From the NCBI RefSeq assembly GCF_014898055.3, contig NW_023601754.1, positions 48,291,013 through 48,355,012 on the forward strand: 64,000 nt of DNA, written 5' to 3'. The position numbers were made by a program, and so were the translations under genes. Within the stretch, counting starts at the first letter, position 1. Every line of letters starts with the position of its first letter. Positions 1 to 10,682 of this stretch are shown here, one piece after another. The notes beneath the pieces were generated by a model. The model saw nothing but the letters and a program-made list of their open reading frames with translations. It was not told the origin of the DNA and did no database searches. This DNA is from Talpa occidentalis. Its lineage: Eukaryota; Chordata; Mammalia; Eulipotyphla; Talpidae.

Positions 1-2570
1 GGCTATTCGGGGTTTTTGGTGATTCCATATGAATTTCATCAATAATTGTTCTATTTCTTTGAAGAATGCCATTGAGATTTTGATTGGAATAGCATTGAAT
101 CTGTATATTGCTTTTGGTAGGATGGCCATTTTAATAATGTTTATTCTTCCAATCCATGAGCAGGGGATGTCTTTCCATTTCTTTGTGTCTTCTTCTATTT
201 CTTTTAACAGTGTTTTATAGTTTTCTTTGTATAGGTCCTTTACCTCTTTTGTTAGATTTATTCCCAAATATTTGATTTTTTTTGTTTCGATAATAAAAGG
301 GGTGTTTTTTTTGATTTCTTCTTCTTCAGATTTATTGTTTGTGTATAGGAAGGCTACTGACTTTTGCGTGTTGATTTTGTATCCTGCCACTTTACTGAAT
401 TGATTGATGAGTTGAATTAGTTTTTCTGTGGAGATTTTGGGGTTCTCTATGTATATTATCATATCATCTGCAAATAGTGATAGTTTGACTTCTTCTTTTC
501 CTATTTGGATTCCTTGGATGTCTTTCTCTTGTCTTATTGCTCTGGCTAGGACTTCCAGTATTATATTGAAAAGCAGTGGTGAGAGTGGACATCCTTGTCT
601 TGTTCCAGATCTTAATGGAATTGCTTTCAGCTTTTCACCATTGAGAATGATACTGGCTGTTGGCTTGTCATAGATGGCCTTTATGATGTTAAGGTATGTT
701 CCTTGTATCCCAAGAATTTCAAGGGCTTTTATCATGAATGGGTGTTGCACTTTGTCGAAAGCTTTCTCAGCATCTATTGATATTATCATATGGTTTTTAT
801 ATTTCTTTTTGTTGATGTGTTGGATAACGTTGATTGATTTTCGGATGTTAAACCATCCTTGTGCCCCTGGAATGAATCCAACTTGGTCGTGGTGAATTAT
901 CTTATGGATACATTGTTGGATTCTGATAGCTAAAATTTTATTGAGGATTTTTGCATCAGTGTTCATTAGGGAGATTGGCCTATAGTTTTCCTTTTTTGTG
1001 TTGTCCTTATTCGGTTTTGGTATTAGTGTAATATTGGCTTCATAGAACGTGTTTGGTATTGTCCCTTCCTTCTCAATTTTTTGGAAGAGTTTGTGAAGGA
1101 TAGGCACTAATTCGTCTCTGAATGTTTGGTAGAATTCATTTGTAAATCCATCAGGTCCTGGGCTTTTGTTTTTGGGGAGGTTTTTAATTACCATTTCAAT
1201 TTTGCTGCTTGTAATTGGTCTGTTTAGGTGTTCTATTTCTTCTTTATCTAGCTTTGGGTGATTGTAGAGTTGTAGGAATTTGTCCATCTCCTCTAGATTG
1301 TTGAACTTGTTTCCATATAACTGTTCATAGTAGTTACTGATTATTCTTTTGATTTCTGCCGTGTCCGTTGTGATTTCTCCTCTTTCATTTATGATTCTGT
1401 GTATTTGTGCTTTCTCCCTTTTTTCCTTTGTGAGCCTGGCTAGGGGTTTGTCTATTTTATTTATTTTTTCAAAGAACCAGCTCTTGGTTTCATTGATCTT
1501 TGGATTGTTTTTTTAGTTTCAATTTCATTTATTTCTGCTTTGGTTTTTATTATTTCTTTTCTTCTAGTGGTTCTGGGGTTTTTTTGTTGTTCTTTTTCTA
1601 GATCTTTGAGCTTCGAGATTAGGTTGTTTCTTTGAGTTCTTTCTTGTTTTTTGATGTGAGCTTCTATTGCTATATATTTTCCTCTTATTACTGCTTTTGC
1701 TGCATCCCATACATTTAGGATATTGGTGTCCTCCTTGTCATTCAATTCAAAGAATTTTTTAATTTCTTCTTTGATCTCCTCGTTAGTCCAGTGGTCTTCC
1801 AGTAGTGTGGCTTTTAATCTCCATGAGGTAGGATAGTACCTTGCCTTCTTTTTATGATTTATTTCTAGTTTGATGCCTTCGTGGTCAGAAAAGATGGTTG
1901 GTATGATTTCAATCTTGGTGTATCTGTTGATGTTTGTCTTGTGCCCCAGTATGTGATCGATCCTGGAGAATGATCCGTGTGCGCTTGAGAAAAATGTGTA
2001 CTCCGTTTTTTTTTGGGTTTAGTGTTCTATAGATGTCTGTTAAGCCCAAATGCTCTAGGTCCTTATTTAGAGCTTTAGTTTCTTTACTTATTTTTTGTCT
2101 TGTTGATCTATCCATTGTTGATAGTGGTGTGTTGAAGTCTCCCACTACATATGTGTTTTCTCTGATGTCTGTTTTCAGAGAGGACAACAGTTGTCTGATA
2201 TATTTTGGTGCTCTTTCGTTTGGTGAGTATATGTTAATGAGTGTTATTTCTTCTTGAAGTATTGTCCCCTTAATCATAATGTAGTGACCATTGGGGTATC
2301 TTTTTATTTTTTTGAGTTTGAAGTCTGTTTTATCTGATATAAGTATAGCTGTTCCTGCTTTCTTTTTTGGCCCATTTGCTTGTAGGATTGTTTTCCATCC
2401 TTTGACTTTGAGCCTATTTTTATCTTTTGTAGCTAAATGTGTTTCCTGGAGACAGCAAAAGGTGGGTTTTGTTTCTTAATCCAGGCTGCAACTCTGTGTC
2501 TTTTTATTGAAGAGTTTAGTCCATTTACATTTAGAGTTAATATTGATATGTTAGCATCTGTATTTGCCAT
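1..2570 (-). pseudogene. L1 ORF2 (endonuclease / reverse transcriptase), frame-broken and cut by window edge
   Basis: The reading starts with the L1 ORF2 N-terminus at 2570 (MANTDANISILTLNVNGLN). About 35 codons later, near 2470-2460, the frame is lost by a one-base change before the conserved QETH endonuclease segment. An open stretch at 2277-1909 keeps endonuclease motifs (INIYSPNE, then VGDFNTPLSTMDRS). Another open stretch at 1745-1461 covers the region between endonuclease and RT. The RT catalytic motif is readable as FADD at 474-463, followed by [12 protein letters not shown]1 commonly has FADD where retroviruses have YXDD. Family knowledge: ORF2p nicks target DNA and reverse-transcribes L1 RNA in place. 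Multiple breaks make this copy inactive. Confidence 0.9.
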
Positions 2571-2643
2571 TGTTTGTCTTTCCTTTGATTTTATTTATTT
2601 ATTCTTTTAATAACTTTTTTTTTTTTTTGGTCTTCTTTCGTTG

Positions 2644-3671
2644 TTATTCGTCCCTCTGAGGTTCTGGCTTTAGGATTCCTTGTAGTATTTTTTGGAGTGG
2701 GGGTTTAGTCGCAATGAAATTCCGGAGTTTCTCTTTGTCTGGGAAGGTCCATATTCTTTCTTCATGGAGGAAAGAGAGCTTTGCGGGATAGAGTATTCTT
2801 GGTTGGCATCTGTTTTCTTGGAGTCTGTTGACTATGTCCCTCCACTCTCTCCTTGCCCGTAGTGTTTCTTCAGAGAAGTCTGATGTCAGCCTGATTGGTT
2901 TTCCTTTGAATGTTATCTGTTTCTTCCCTCTTGTCAGCTTCATTATTTTTTCCTTGTCCTGGATTCTTGGGAGCTTTACTATTATGTGTCTTGCTGTGTT
3001 TTTCCTTTCGTCGTGGAAGTTTGGTGTTCTTCTTGCTTCTTGTATATCAATTTTCAGCTCCTTCTTCGCATTTGGGAAGTTCTCTTCAATTATATCCATG
3101 AATATTTTCTCTGTTCCTACATCTCTCTCCTCTCCTTCTGGAATTCCTATAACTCTTATATTTCCTTTCCTCATGGAGTCAGATAGTTCCCGAAGTCTTT
3201 CTTCATTCTTTTTCCTTCGTACTTCTCTTTCCTTTTCTGTTTTGGTTCTTTTTATTTCTGTGTCTTCAAGATTACTTATTCGTTCTTCCATTTCATCTAT
3301 TCTGCTTTCATTGCTTTTCCCAGAGTTCTTTAGTTCCTCCATTAATTCTTTGATCTCCTGCATTTCTCTTACTTCCCTCTTTAGGGACTCAATTTCCTTC
3401 TTCTGATCTATCACTTTTTAATCATGGCAATTTTAAATTCTCTTTCTGGAAGGCTCAGAAGTTCTTCCAAGTTGCTATCGTTGCAATCTGGGGAGTGGTT
3501 TTCTTTTTGTGGTGTGCTTCTTTCCTGAGGAGTTTTTAGGTTGCGTGTGGTTCTTCTACTCCCTACTGTCTGTTTTCTAATTTGTCGTATGCGTTGGGAC
3601 ACTGTGTTGCTCGGACTGACTGACATCTTGGGTGAACTTCTCCGGTCCCCTCTGGCTCTTCCAGGAGCCAT
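2644..3671 (-). pseudogene. L1 ORF1 (RNA-binding chaperone), single-base frameshift
   Basis: The N-terminal part (3671-3411, 86 codons, starts MAPGRARGDRRSSPK, ends EFKIAMIKK) stops at a TGA. The remaining 256 codons are open in the adjacent frame (3414-2644). They begin VIDQKKEIESLKREVREMQE with the expected coiled-coil heptads (about 1-85), then the RRM-like core (GNIRVIGIPEGEE) and the C-terminal domain (RRTPNFHDERKNTARHIIVKL, ending LKPEPQRDE). The break falls in an A5 run, consistent with loss of one A. Both halves are otherwise uninterrupted, so the break may be recent. In intact L1s, ORF1p trimers coat L1 RNA in cytoplasmic RNPs. A slippery A-run could in principle allow occasional frameshifting; that is speculation. 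Confidence 0.88.
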
Positions 3672-4894
3672 CTCTGTCTTCTGGGGGAGCTTTCTGCTGG
3701 TTTTAGGCAGTTTTTACTGAAGAAATGTCCCTGTTCTCAAATGGCGAAGCGGGATGCAGTCCCTGCGCCTCCGGTTTCAGGCACACTCTTCTGTGCACCC
3801 GGTCTGCCCCAGACGTGGGTGCCTGCTCCCTCTGTGGGCTCAGACTGCTGGTCGGAAGGGGCCTGGCGTGGAATAACTTCCCGGCTGGCCACTGGGTCCT
3901 CCAGAAACCTTCTGCCCTTTTCAAGCAGTCTTAAGAAATGTCCTGTTTTATAGGGTGTTAGTGACTTTTTTTTTTCCTGGTGGCTAGGTGGCGCCAGAGA
4001 TCTCTCCTATTGTCCTTGGGGGGCTGTTTTTCGCCTCCCCCCACCCCGTGGGACAGAGAACAGAGCGGGAATGGTAGGGTACACCTCAACAGCTTTGGGG
4101 TGCTGTGTCTGCCTTGTGCCCCACCGTCGTGGAGAAACCACGCCCCGAATTTTCGTGCCCCGGGTCTCAGTTCAAAGCCCTCAGTTCCAGGACGCGGGCT
4201 GTAGCCCAGTTCAGTGGCGCGGGAATGGCGCCTTTTGCACCGCTCCCGTGCCTGGGCGCCTGGTTCCTGCTCACTCAGGGAGGGACCTTCACCTCAGTGA
4301 GGACCTCCGCGCGTCTCCCCGCAAGCCTAGGTCGTCTCCCCGCAAGCCTAGGTCGCAGGCGCGGGGACCTGGGCAGCCGCGATCCAGGTCTGCACTTGCT
4401 TTTCAAGCTCCCCGAGCGCGCCGCTTTCCCGCGCAGGCTTACCGGCAGCCCGGGCTGTGTGCGCGTCTCCCGAGGTCTTTGTTCTTCTCTAATGGCGCCC
4501 GGAGCCGTTCGCTCACCGCTGCGGCGGATCCTGCAGGGTTCGCCTCAGCTCCCGTTCACGGGGTGTGGTGGCTGCAATAGTTCCTTTCCACTCACAGTCC
4601 CGCTTGCTGCGTCGTCGTTTGTTCTTGTGGGCCGTTTTGGTTTGTTGTTTCCTCCTCTCTGCCGGTCGGAGAGTGCCGCCTCTGTGGGCGGGGGAGGGGA
4701 GCAGGGTTCTGTGCTTCCCTCCCTTCTAGTCCTCTTTTATGGCCAGTTTCTTCTTCGGGCAGTTCGCTGGCGTCACCCGTTTATCTTGCGTGTCCCAGTT
4801 CTCACTGGGACCTGCCGCTTTTCCTCCCTATTAACTTTTTTTAATGGGAGATCTTACTCGCAGCGTCTCCTCGCCGCCATGTTGCTCCGCCCCC
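3672..4894 (-). promoter_or_regulatory. L1 5'UTR / internal promoter with YY1-like site
   Basis: This GC- and CpG-rich 1.2 kb precedes ORF1 and occupies the position of the L1 internal RNA polymerase II promoter. At 4876-4887 the minus strand reads AGCAACATGGCG, close to the YY1 site (AANATGGC) that fixes the start site in other mammalian L1s. A 21-bp perfect tandem duplication lies at 4312-4353 (unit CGTCTCCCCGCAAGCCTAGGT as read on the plus strand), a small-scale echo of the promoter monomers seen in some L1 families. Several long open frames here (for example plus-strand 4105-4938) reflect GC richness, not genes. Confidence 0.75.
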
Positions 4895-5338
4895 TTCTGG
4901 CTATTTATATTTCTAAAAGGAGTGAAACCATACAGTAATTGTCTTTCACAGACACAACTATATATTTTACGTTTCTCTTAATGCAGTTCCCAAAACAGGA
5001 AATTATAATGTAATAGAAAAAAGCAGCCTGTGGCCCCATAACTCAGTGAAAAACTCACTCAGCCTTTCAATGTGTGAGTATGTGCCCTACACATTACTTT
5101 TTTCTGCCTGACACATCCAGGATACACCTCTTGCCTCCAAATGATGGTCTGACTGTCTCGAAGGCTCTGTTCTAACCAGCTTTGGTAGTTAACTTACGCC
5201 TGACAAACCTTTGGGCATCACCCAATAAGTACTTAGGTCATAATGTCAAAGTTTTCAGCCTGTTAACTTCACATGTGTTCAAAACATCTATTGTTAAGTG
5301 TTTGTAATATGTCTGTGTTGTTCGTTTTCAAACACTTT
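4895..5338. other. Flanking DNA between L1 and first SINE, nothing recognised
   Basis: AT-rich sequence with no convincing ORF or repeat recognised. It begins at the L1 integration point (TTCTGGCTATTTATATTTC follows the L1 5' end). The matching target-site copy would be beyond the left window edge. Confidence 0.5.
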
Positions 5339-5594
5339 TTTTAAAAGATTGTTTATGTTTACAAGAACTAGGGTACAGGCCAGAGATACAGGGGGTGAGA
5401 GGATTCACCAGAGACAGAGTGGGCAGCAGAACGGGCAGATTGATTGAAATATACTGCTAAGCAGCGGGTGAGGCAGGAGAGATCTGCTGTGCCATGTGGG
5501 TAGCTCCCTGACCAGAGATCAAACTTGTGCTACAGAGGCTGCGAATAGCTCCACAGTGCTGTGCTTAACCTCTTGCGCCACCAGGGAGGCCCCG
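5339..5594 (-). mobile_element. tRNA-derived SINE
   Basis: Same family as the copy at 6233, in reverse. The plus strand starts with the T-rich tail complement (TTTTTTTAAAAGATTG), runs through CAGAGACAGAGTGGGCAGCAGAAC and ends with CACCAGGGAGGCCCC, the complement of the tRNA-like head. The B box is decayed (GAGATCAAACTTGTGC), so this is an older copy. Confidence 0.85.
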
Positions 5595-6218
5595 TTTTCA
5601 AACATGTTTGTGATGCAAACCCCTTCATAAGATGTGGGACTAACTTCCCTTGACAAGTCATGAAAAAATTACTAGGCAATGAGGAACGTGGCTCTAAGTA
5701 AAGTGTCAGTCACCAGCGTGGGTGACCAGGGGGCAGAACAGGAAGTTCTGGCATCTGTGCAGGGCTGTCCACGCCTCCTCTAGCAGCTACTGGACCTGAG
5801 GTGGGAGGCTTGCTGTACAGAACGTGACTCTGAGAAAATTTCTTGCTCCCAGCATGCACTGGGGCCTGCACCGAACCTATATTTCTTAATTTTAGCAACA
5901 AGTTCTCCTCAGTAAACATTCTGCAAGAAATACATGTGGAACATGATGCTAAACATTTGATGCTCTTGGGTTAAGTGACTAGTGTTGGCTTACGTGGTTG
6001 TTACAAGAATCATAGATTTTTCCTGTGAAGCCACCTGCTCCTAGTGCTTTTATTTGTGAGGGTCTCTGTCAGGGACTCCTTTGCATATTCCGTGACTACT
6101 GCTGTCACCAGAGGTCAACAGTGATAAAGGATACCATCCTACCTAGGATCCTACAATGGCATGGAATTGTGCAAACCAATCTGAGTTCATTGATGTGTGC
6201 AACTGTGTTCAATGATTT
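5595..6218. other. Unassigned flank, nothing recognised
   Basis: No gene, promoter or repeat that I recognise. A 69-codon minus-strand frame (5919-5710) has no family features and I treat it as chance. Confidence 0.4.
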
Positions 6219-6526
6219 AAAATATAAGTTAAGGGCCTCCCCGGTGGCGCAGCGGTTGAGCGCTGGGCTGCGAAGCTGCCTGCAGCCTCTGCAGCGCCGG
6301 TTCGATCCCCGGCCACCAGCGAGGGTCCCACATGGCGCGCAGACCTCTCCTGCCGTGCCCACTGCTCCCCTCAGCAGTGTACTTCGGTCCTTCTGCCTGT
6401 TCTGCTCCCTGCTCTGGCTCTGGTGAATTCTTTCACCCTCCCGCGCTTCTGACTGTATGTACCCAGTGCTCGTATAAATAAATAAAAAATCTTTTAAAAA
6501 AAAAAATAAAATAAAATATAAGTTAA
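6219..6526 (+). mobile_element. tRNA-derived SINE with perfect 14-bp target-site duplication
   Basis: The element is 6233-6512. It is flanked by AAAATATAAGTTAA at 6219-6232 and 6513-6526, a perfect duplication typical of L1-mobilised SINE insertion. The head contains an A-box-like TGGCGCAGCGG and a good B box GGTTCGATCCCC near 6299-6310, the internal RNA polymerase III promoter. The tail ends in AATAAATAAAAAATC followed by an A-run. It is the least decayed copy here and the best reference for the family. It lies outside the V1R array. Confidence 0.93.
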
Positions 6527-8057
6527 ATTATTAGCAATTTCATTTGTATCCCTTTGAAAAACCTGCCTGGATATTTCGTTTTATTCCATTTCCAGCAGAT
6601 AACTAAAGTAGTAGTTCAGCTCAGTGGCATGAAGATGGATGCCAGGCCCGCAGGCAGAGGGCAGGTTTACTGTTGATTCGGGCAGACCAATAAAGGGAGT
6701 CTTGGAGCCCCCTGTAGATCTGACAGGCCTTAATGTTGAATCCGGATACCCTGGTGTTTTCTCTCAGCATTTCTCTGGGACTCTTCTCTTGTCTTGTGGT
6801 CTCACCTCCCAGTGGTTGTCTCTGAGGGCTGCTGCTGCTGCCTTTATCACCCGCCTCCTGGCACAGGCGTGAGCATTTACACAGCTCATGCCTGTGCTCT
6901 CTGGCCCAGGTATCCCTAATCAGAGGCTTATGTGCCCTGTGCCTGCACCACCGAGGAGGTGTGCAAGACCACAAATGGCAGCCCTAGTGGCTGGCAGGGG
7001 AAGGGTGGAAAAGGCTGCTAGCTTCCTTTACCCTCCAATGGGGAGGGAACAGGACATAGCAGAAAGACTAGGGCAGCCGGGTTCCAGCGAAAAACACCTC
7101 GCAGCCTGGGCCTCGTGTTTTACGTCTCAGCATTTCCTTGCTCCTGCATCGGTTCCCCTGTTTGCTTCTGGGGATGGTGGAGAAAGGTGTCTCGAACTCG
7201 AGATGCCACAGTCCCTTCGTGTAAGGATGTGTTCACACACGCTTGGTGACTGGGTGTGATTGTGTGAAACACCGACCCTGTGTTTGTGCTGTTGTCATCC
7301 GAGCTCACGGCTGTGTGACTATGCACGCGGTGCGTGTGTGCAGGACTGAAGGGGCAGCGGGCTCCTGTGAGCCCAGCGGTGGCCGTGTGTGCTTGTCTGC
7401 ACAGAGGGTGTGACTAGCGGGGTGTGGGGACCTGCACGCACAGGGCTGTGGGACCTGCATGCTGTTGAGTGTGTGTTCATTCAGAGCGTGGTTTGTCCAG
7501 CAACCAGCGTTCTGGCTCAACACTGGGGATAGTGATGGATTCAGTTGTAGAGCTGTGACAAGAAAAAAAATGTAAGAATTAAATTTGCCAGAGACAACAG
7601 GGGGTGAGACAAAGACAGCCAGCGTCTGTCACCGAAGATGCAGTGGAGTGTGAGTGTGGAGGGCGGAGTGAGCCGCTGACGGTCATGAACCAGGCCAACA
7701 GCATCTCTTCACCTGGTGGCTACCTGCGGGCTCCTCTATGGGGACACACCTGACGCTGGTGCTTCCTGTCGGAGGGAATATTTTGGAACCATCTCTCTCT
7801 CTTTCCGCGGCTGTTAGTCACCTCCTGCATTCTGTCACGAGGGAGGATCCGTATCGGTGACGTATCTTGTCCAGTGTCTCCACAATCATTGATGAAGAGT
7901 TGAGCAGACGAAGACAGTGATAGAGGATGGCATTTGTGTTACCCTGTTCATGTTGTTTCCTACCTTTTAAAACCTCCCTGGACGTTTTGACTCATTCCAG
8001 ATCTTTGCTCAGTGGTTGGGATGAAGTTAATAAGATCTCCCTTCAGGGCCAAACTTG
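6527..8057. other. Left flank of V1R array, no gene recognised
   Basis: Single-copy within the window: it has no counterpart in the other array units. Short frames (for example 6888-7259 plus) show no family features. Similarity to the repeated units begins at about 8058 (AGCGAGCAGAGCCTCCCCGG, compare AGTGATCAGAGCCTCCCTGG near 14874). I therefore place the left edge of the array there. Confidence 0.5.
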
Positions 8058-8222
8058 CCAGCGAGCAGAGCCTCCCCGGACGCCATGCCCACTCAGCGCC
8101 CAGTCTGTCCTGATTACTCTGGGGCTCCTCCCGGGAGCTCTGTCTGCCCCCAGGGCCCAGGGAAACAGTCCCCCCATTGCCCCCCATCTCTGGACACCGC
8201 TGAGGACCCTGAAGTTGTTGTT

Positions 8223-8419
8223 GGCAATTACCAGAAGGAAAAGTTTTCCCGACTCTTCTGAGCTCCCAGAGCTGCCACTGCCCGTGGGGACCTGATAATT
8301 GCAGCTCTGAGGAGGGGGGGATCCCAGCAGCACACACTATATCTCAGGGTGCACTGGGCCTGGCACACACACAGGCTGAGTCCTTGCCATAAGCCCAGCG
8401 CCTAGGAGGCAGGAAGCAG
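8223..8419 (+). promoter_or_regulatory. V1R-1 promoter and putative non-coding exon 1
   Basis: Two homeodomain-type sites, GGCAATTACC (8223-8232) and GATAATTGC (8294-8302), precede a TATA-like CTATAT (8337-8342). A splice donor AG|GTGAGT follows with GT at 8420, about 78 bp after the TATA-like box. A start about 30 bp after the TATA-like box would give an exon of about 50 nt. The CDS begins 1.3 kb downstream, implying a 5'UTR intron. The order and spacing recur in every readable unit. Transcription itself cannot be seen from sequence. Confidence 0.6.
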
Positions 8420-8969
8420 GTGAGTCTGCTCTGTGCTCACGGGGCAGGTGTGGGAGGGGACAGGGGTGCAGAAGGGGATCTGCTCCTGGAGCCAAACCTG
8501 GGCAGGCACCTCCTGGGCGACTGAAGACAGCAGGTGCGGACCCCCAACCCTGCGGGCTCCTTGTGCCCAGATCGGGCTCTTCAGGCCTAGGGGCCTGCGG
8601 GTCCAGGCAGGCCAGGAGCACCCTGACTCGCCTGACCTCAGTGTGGTGGTTCTGGGGCTCCTGCTGCTCAGCCTCGTCAGGAGGAGCCCTGGCCTGATGC
8701 CCAGGGCCAAGGGGCATAGAGGGGCTCCGTGCTGGTGAGACAGAGCGGGGGGCTCCATGAGGCTCTGGTACCAGCAGAAAGCCCGTCTGAGAGCCAGTGG
8801 GGAGGAGACAGTGCAGCTCCTCGAGGGGCCCGAGGCTCTGCTGTGCTCCTGCCATCCTGCCGCTCTGCACCTGCCAGGCTCACAGAGAGCCCAGGGCACC
8901 CTGTAGCCCATGCTGGGGGCTCCCTGGTCTCTGTAGCTTTAGCAAAGTGTAAAGCTGACTAAGATTATT

Positions 8970-9225
8970 GGGCATCCCTGGTGGCGCAGCTGTTGAGAGC
9001 TGAGTTGCGAAACTGCTCGTAGCCTCTGTAGCGTTGGTTCAATACCCAGCCGCCGGTGAGGGTCCAAGGTGCACAGACCTCTCCTCTCGCCCTCTGCTCC
9101 CCTTAGCAGTGTATTTCATCAGTCTGCATGTTCTGTTCCCCGCTCTGGCTCTGGTGAATTCTCTCACCCTCCCCCGCTTCTGACTGTACCCAGGGCTTCT
9201 ATAAATAAATCTTTAAAAAAAAAAA
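8970..9225 (+). mobile_element. tRNA-derived SINE in V1R-1 5' intron
   Basis: It starts GGGCATCCCTGGTGGCGCAG and ends in ATAAATAAATC plus an A-run. ACTAAGAT occurs just before the head (in GACTAAGATTA) and just after the tail (ACTAAGATAG), a target-site duplication. Copies sit at the equivalent point in units 2, 3, 4, 7 and 8 but not in unit 5. Confidence 0.88.
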
Positions 9226-9743
9226 CTAAGATAGTAGAACAAAAATAGGTGGAAATTTGTCACTACCAAAGTTAAATCAAGTGCCACGGCTCTCACCAGT
9301 AGTTTCAAAATACACAGTCAAATCTAGCTGTGATTTACCTGGAGACCCGGCTGAGGGGCCCCTGTGAGTGTGGGTCCAGTGTCCTGTGTTGTCCCCGCCC
9401 AGCCAGGTGCAGCTCTCCTCTCGGCCCGAACCGAGGAATGAGTCTGGAGAACCAGGATCCCCTGTGTGCCTGTGCGCCCTCCTCTTCACGGGGTCTGGAG
9501 AGGGCCGCCTCAGGAGTCGTGAGGAAGGAAGTTACCTTGCCTGGGGCACGTCAGAGCCGTGAGTCCTGGTTGTCCGTTCAGCCACTGAAAGTCTCGAAAG
9601 CCTTGACGTGAACATGTCAGAGCGGGAGCTGTGCTGGGAGGGGAGTCAGGGCTGCACCTGCCATGATCCAGGAGCCTGAGCCTCGGGTTCCTGGACAGGG
9701 TCCTCCTGCTCAGAAGGCCCACGTCAGCCTGGGAACTGGCAGG

Positions 9744-10682
9744 ATGGACGCCAGGCATTTGGCCGTACAAATGATTTTCTTCTTCCAAATTGTGCTCGGG
9801 CTTCTGGGGAACCTCTCTCTCCTTTCCCATCACCTCTTTGTCTCTCTCACTGGCTGTCGGCCGAGGGCCACCGATTTCATTGTCAAGAACCTGATTGTGG
9901 CCAATTGCCTGGTCCTCATGTCGAGTGGAATCTGCTATCCAGTGACGTTCTTTGGGGAGATCCCCATCCCCAACGATTTTGGATGCAGTTTTTGCCATTA
10001 TGCGCGACAGGTGGGCAGGGGCATGTCCATCAGCACCACCTGCCTCCTGAGTGTGGTCCAGGCCGTCACCATCAGCCCCTGGCGCTGCAGGGGGGCAGGG
10101 CTGAGGGGGAAACCTCCCAAGTGCGTCCTGCCCTGCATTGCCCTGTGCTGGGTCCTGAGCCTGCTGGTAAATTCCATCTTTGCCATGTTCATGTCTAGCA
10201 ATTCCAGTGACAAAAATGACACAAGCAGGAAAAGGTTTGGGCAGTGTTCCTCTGTTCGACTCGACCCAGCCAGTGACATATTATCTGGCGCCCTGCTCTC
10301 CTTCCCTGAGGTTGTGTTTTTTGTGACCATGCTCGGGTCCAGCGGCTCCATGGTCTACACCCTGTCCCGGCACAGGCAGCGGGTCCGTCACCTTCATGGG
10401 TTCGCCTCCTCCACGTCCTCCCCCGAGTCTAGGGCCACTCACACCATCCTGCTCCTGGTCAGCACCTTTGTCTGCTTTAACATCATTTCCTCCATGCTGA
10501 AGATGGTTGTGGCTGTTATGTATAATCCCGACTGGTATGTTTTTAACATCAATACAGTAGTCACGCTCTCTTTCCCGACTCTCTGTCCTTTTCTGCTCTT
10601 GAGCCGGGAGCCCAAGGTGTCCCAGCTGTGCTCTGCCCTGATCAGGAATAATAAATGCCACAAACCCTTGAGAAATATGTAA
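9744..10682 (+). CDS. V1R-1: type-1 vomeronasal receptor, intact (312 aa)
   Basis: Seven-transmembrane pheromone/odour receptor expected in vomeronasal neurons (family pathway: Gi2, PLC, TRPC2). TM1 about 10-32 (LGLLGNLSLL), TM2 45-66 (IVKNLIVANCLVL), TM3 85-110 with the V1R signature STTCLLSVVQAVTISP, TM4 127-150, TM5 184-207 (SFPEVVFFVT), ICL3 with SRHRQRVRHLH and SSPESRATHTILLLVSTF leading into TM6, TM7 268-288 (LSFPTLCPFLLLS). Cys81 and Cys168 are the expected ECL1-ECL2 disulfide. Glycosylation sequons lie at Asn153 and Asn158. I chose the MDARHLA start because it aligns with the family N-terminus and has a strong context (AGGATGG). An in-frame ATG 27 codons upstream (9663) would extend it. 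Copy-specific: Ser82 where others have Arg, Leu173 for His, and SREPKVSQLCSALI at the C-terminus. Not broken. Confidence 0.95.
   Translation: MDARHLAVQMIFFFQIVLGLLGNLSLLSHHLFVSLTGCRPRATDFIVKNLIVANCLVLMSSGICYPVTFFGEIPIPNDFGCSFCHYARQVGRGMSISTTCLLSVVQAVTISPWRCRGAGLRGKPPKCVLPCIALCWVLSLLVNSIFAMFMSSNSSDKNDTSRKRFGQCSSVRLDPASDILSGALLSFPEVVFFVTMLGSSGSMVYTLSRHRQRVRHLHGFASSTSSPESRATHTILLLVSTFVCFNIISSMLKMVVAVMYNPDWYVFNINTVVTLSFPTLCPFLLLSREPKVSQLCSALIRNNKCHKPLRNM

Larger units (their letters stand above)
1..4894 (-). mobile_element. L1: LINE-1 retrotransposon, 5'-complete, 3' end outside window
   Basis: Reading the minus strand from 4894 downward gives a G-rich start (GGGGGCGGAGCAACATGGCG), a GC-rich 5'UTR, ORF1 (3671 to 2644), a short A-rich inter-ORF stretch and ORF2 (from 2570 to the window edge). 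That is the standard L1 order. The first bases have the same layout as the start of known full-length L1s, a G run followed by a YY1-type ATGGC site, so the 5' end looks complete, which is uncommon because most copies are 5'-truncated. Both ORFs carry frame breaks, so the copy cannot encode its own machinery. The 3' UTR, poly(A) tail and second target-site duplication lie outside the window. Confidence 0.95.

Noticed and set aside
4105..4938. A 277-codon plus-strand frame
   Set aside because: It lies antisense in the CpG-rich L1 5'UTR, crosses the L1 boundary and has no family features.
6233..6320. Possible tRNA gene
   Set aside because: A and B boxes are present but there is no cloverleaf; a SINE body, an A-rich tail and target-site duplications follow.
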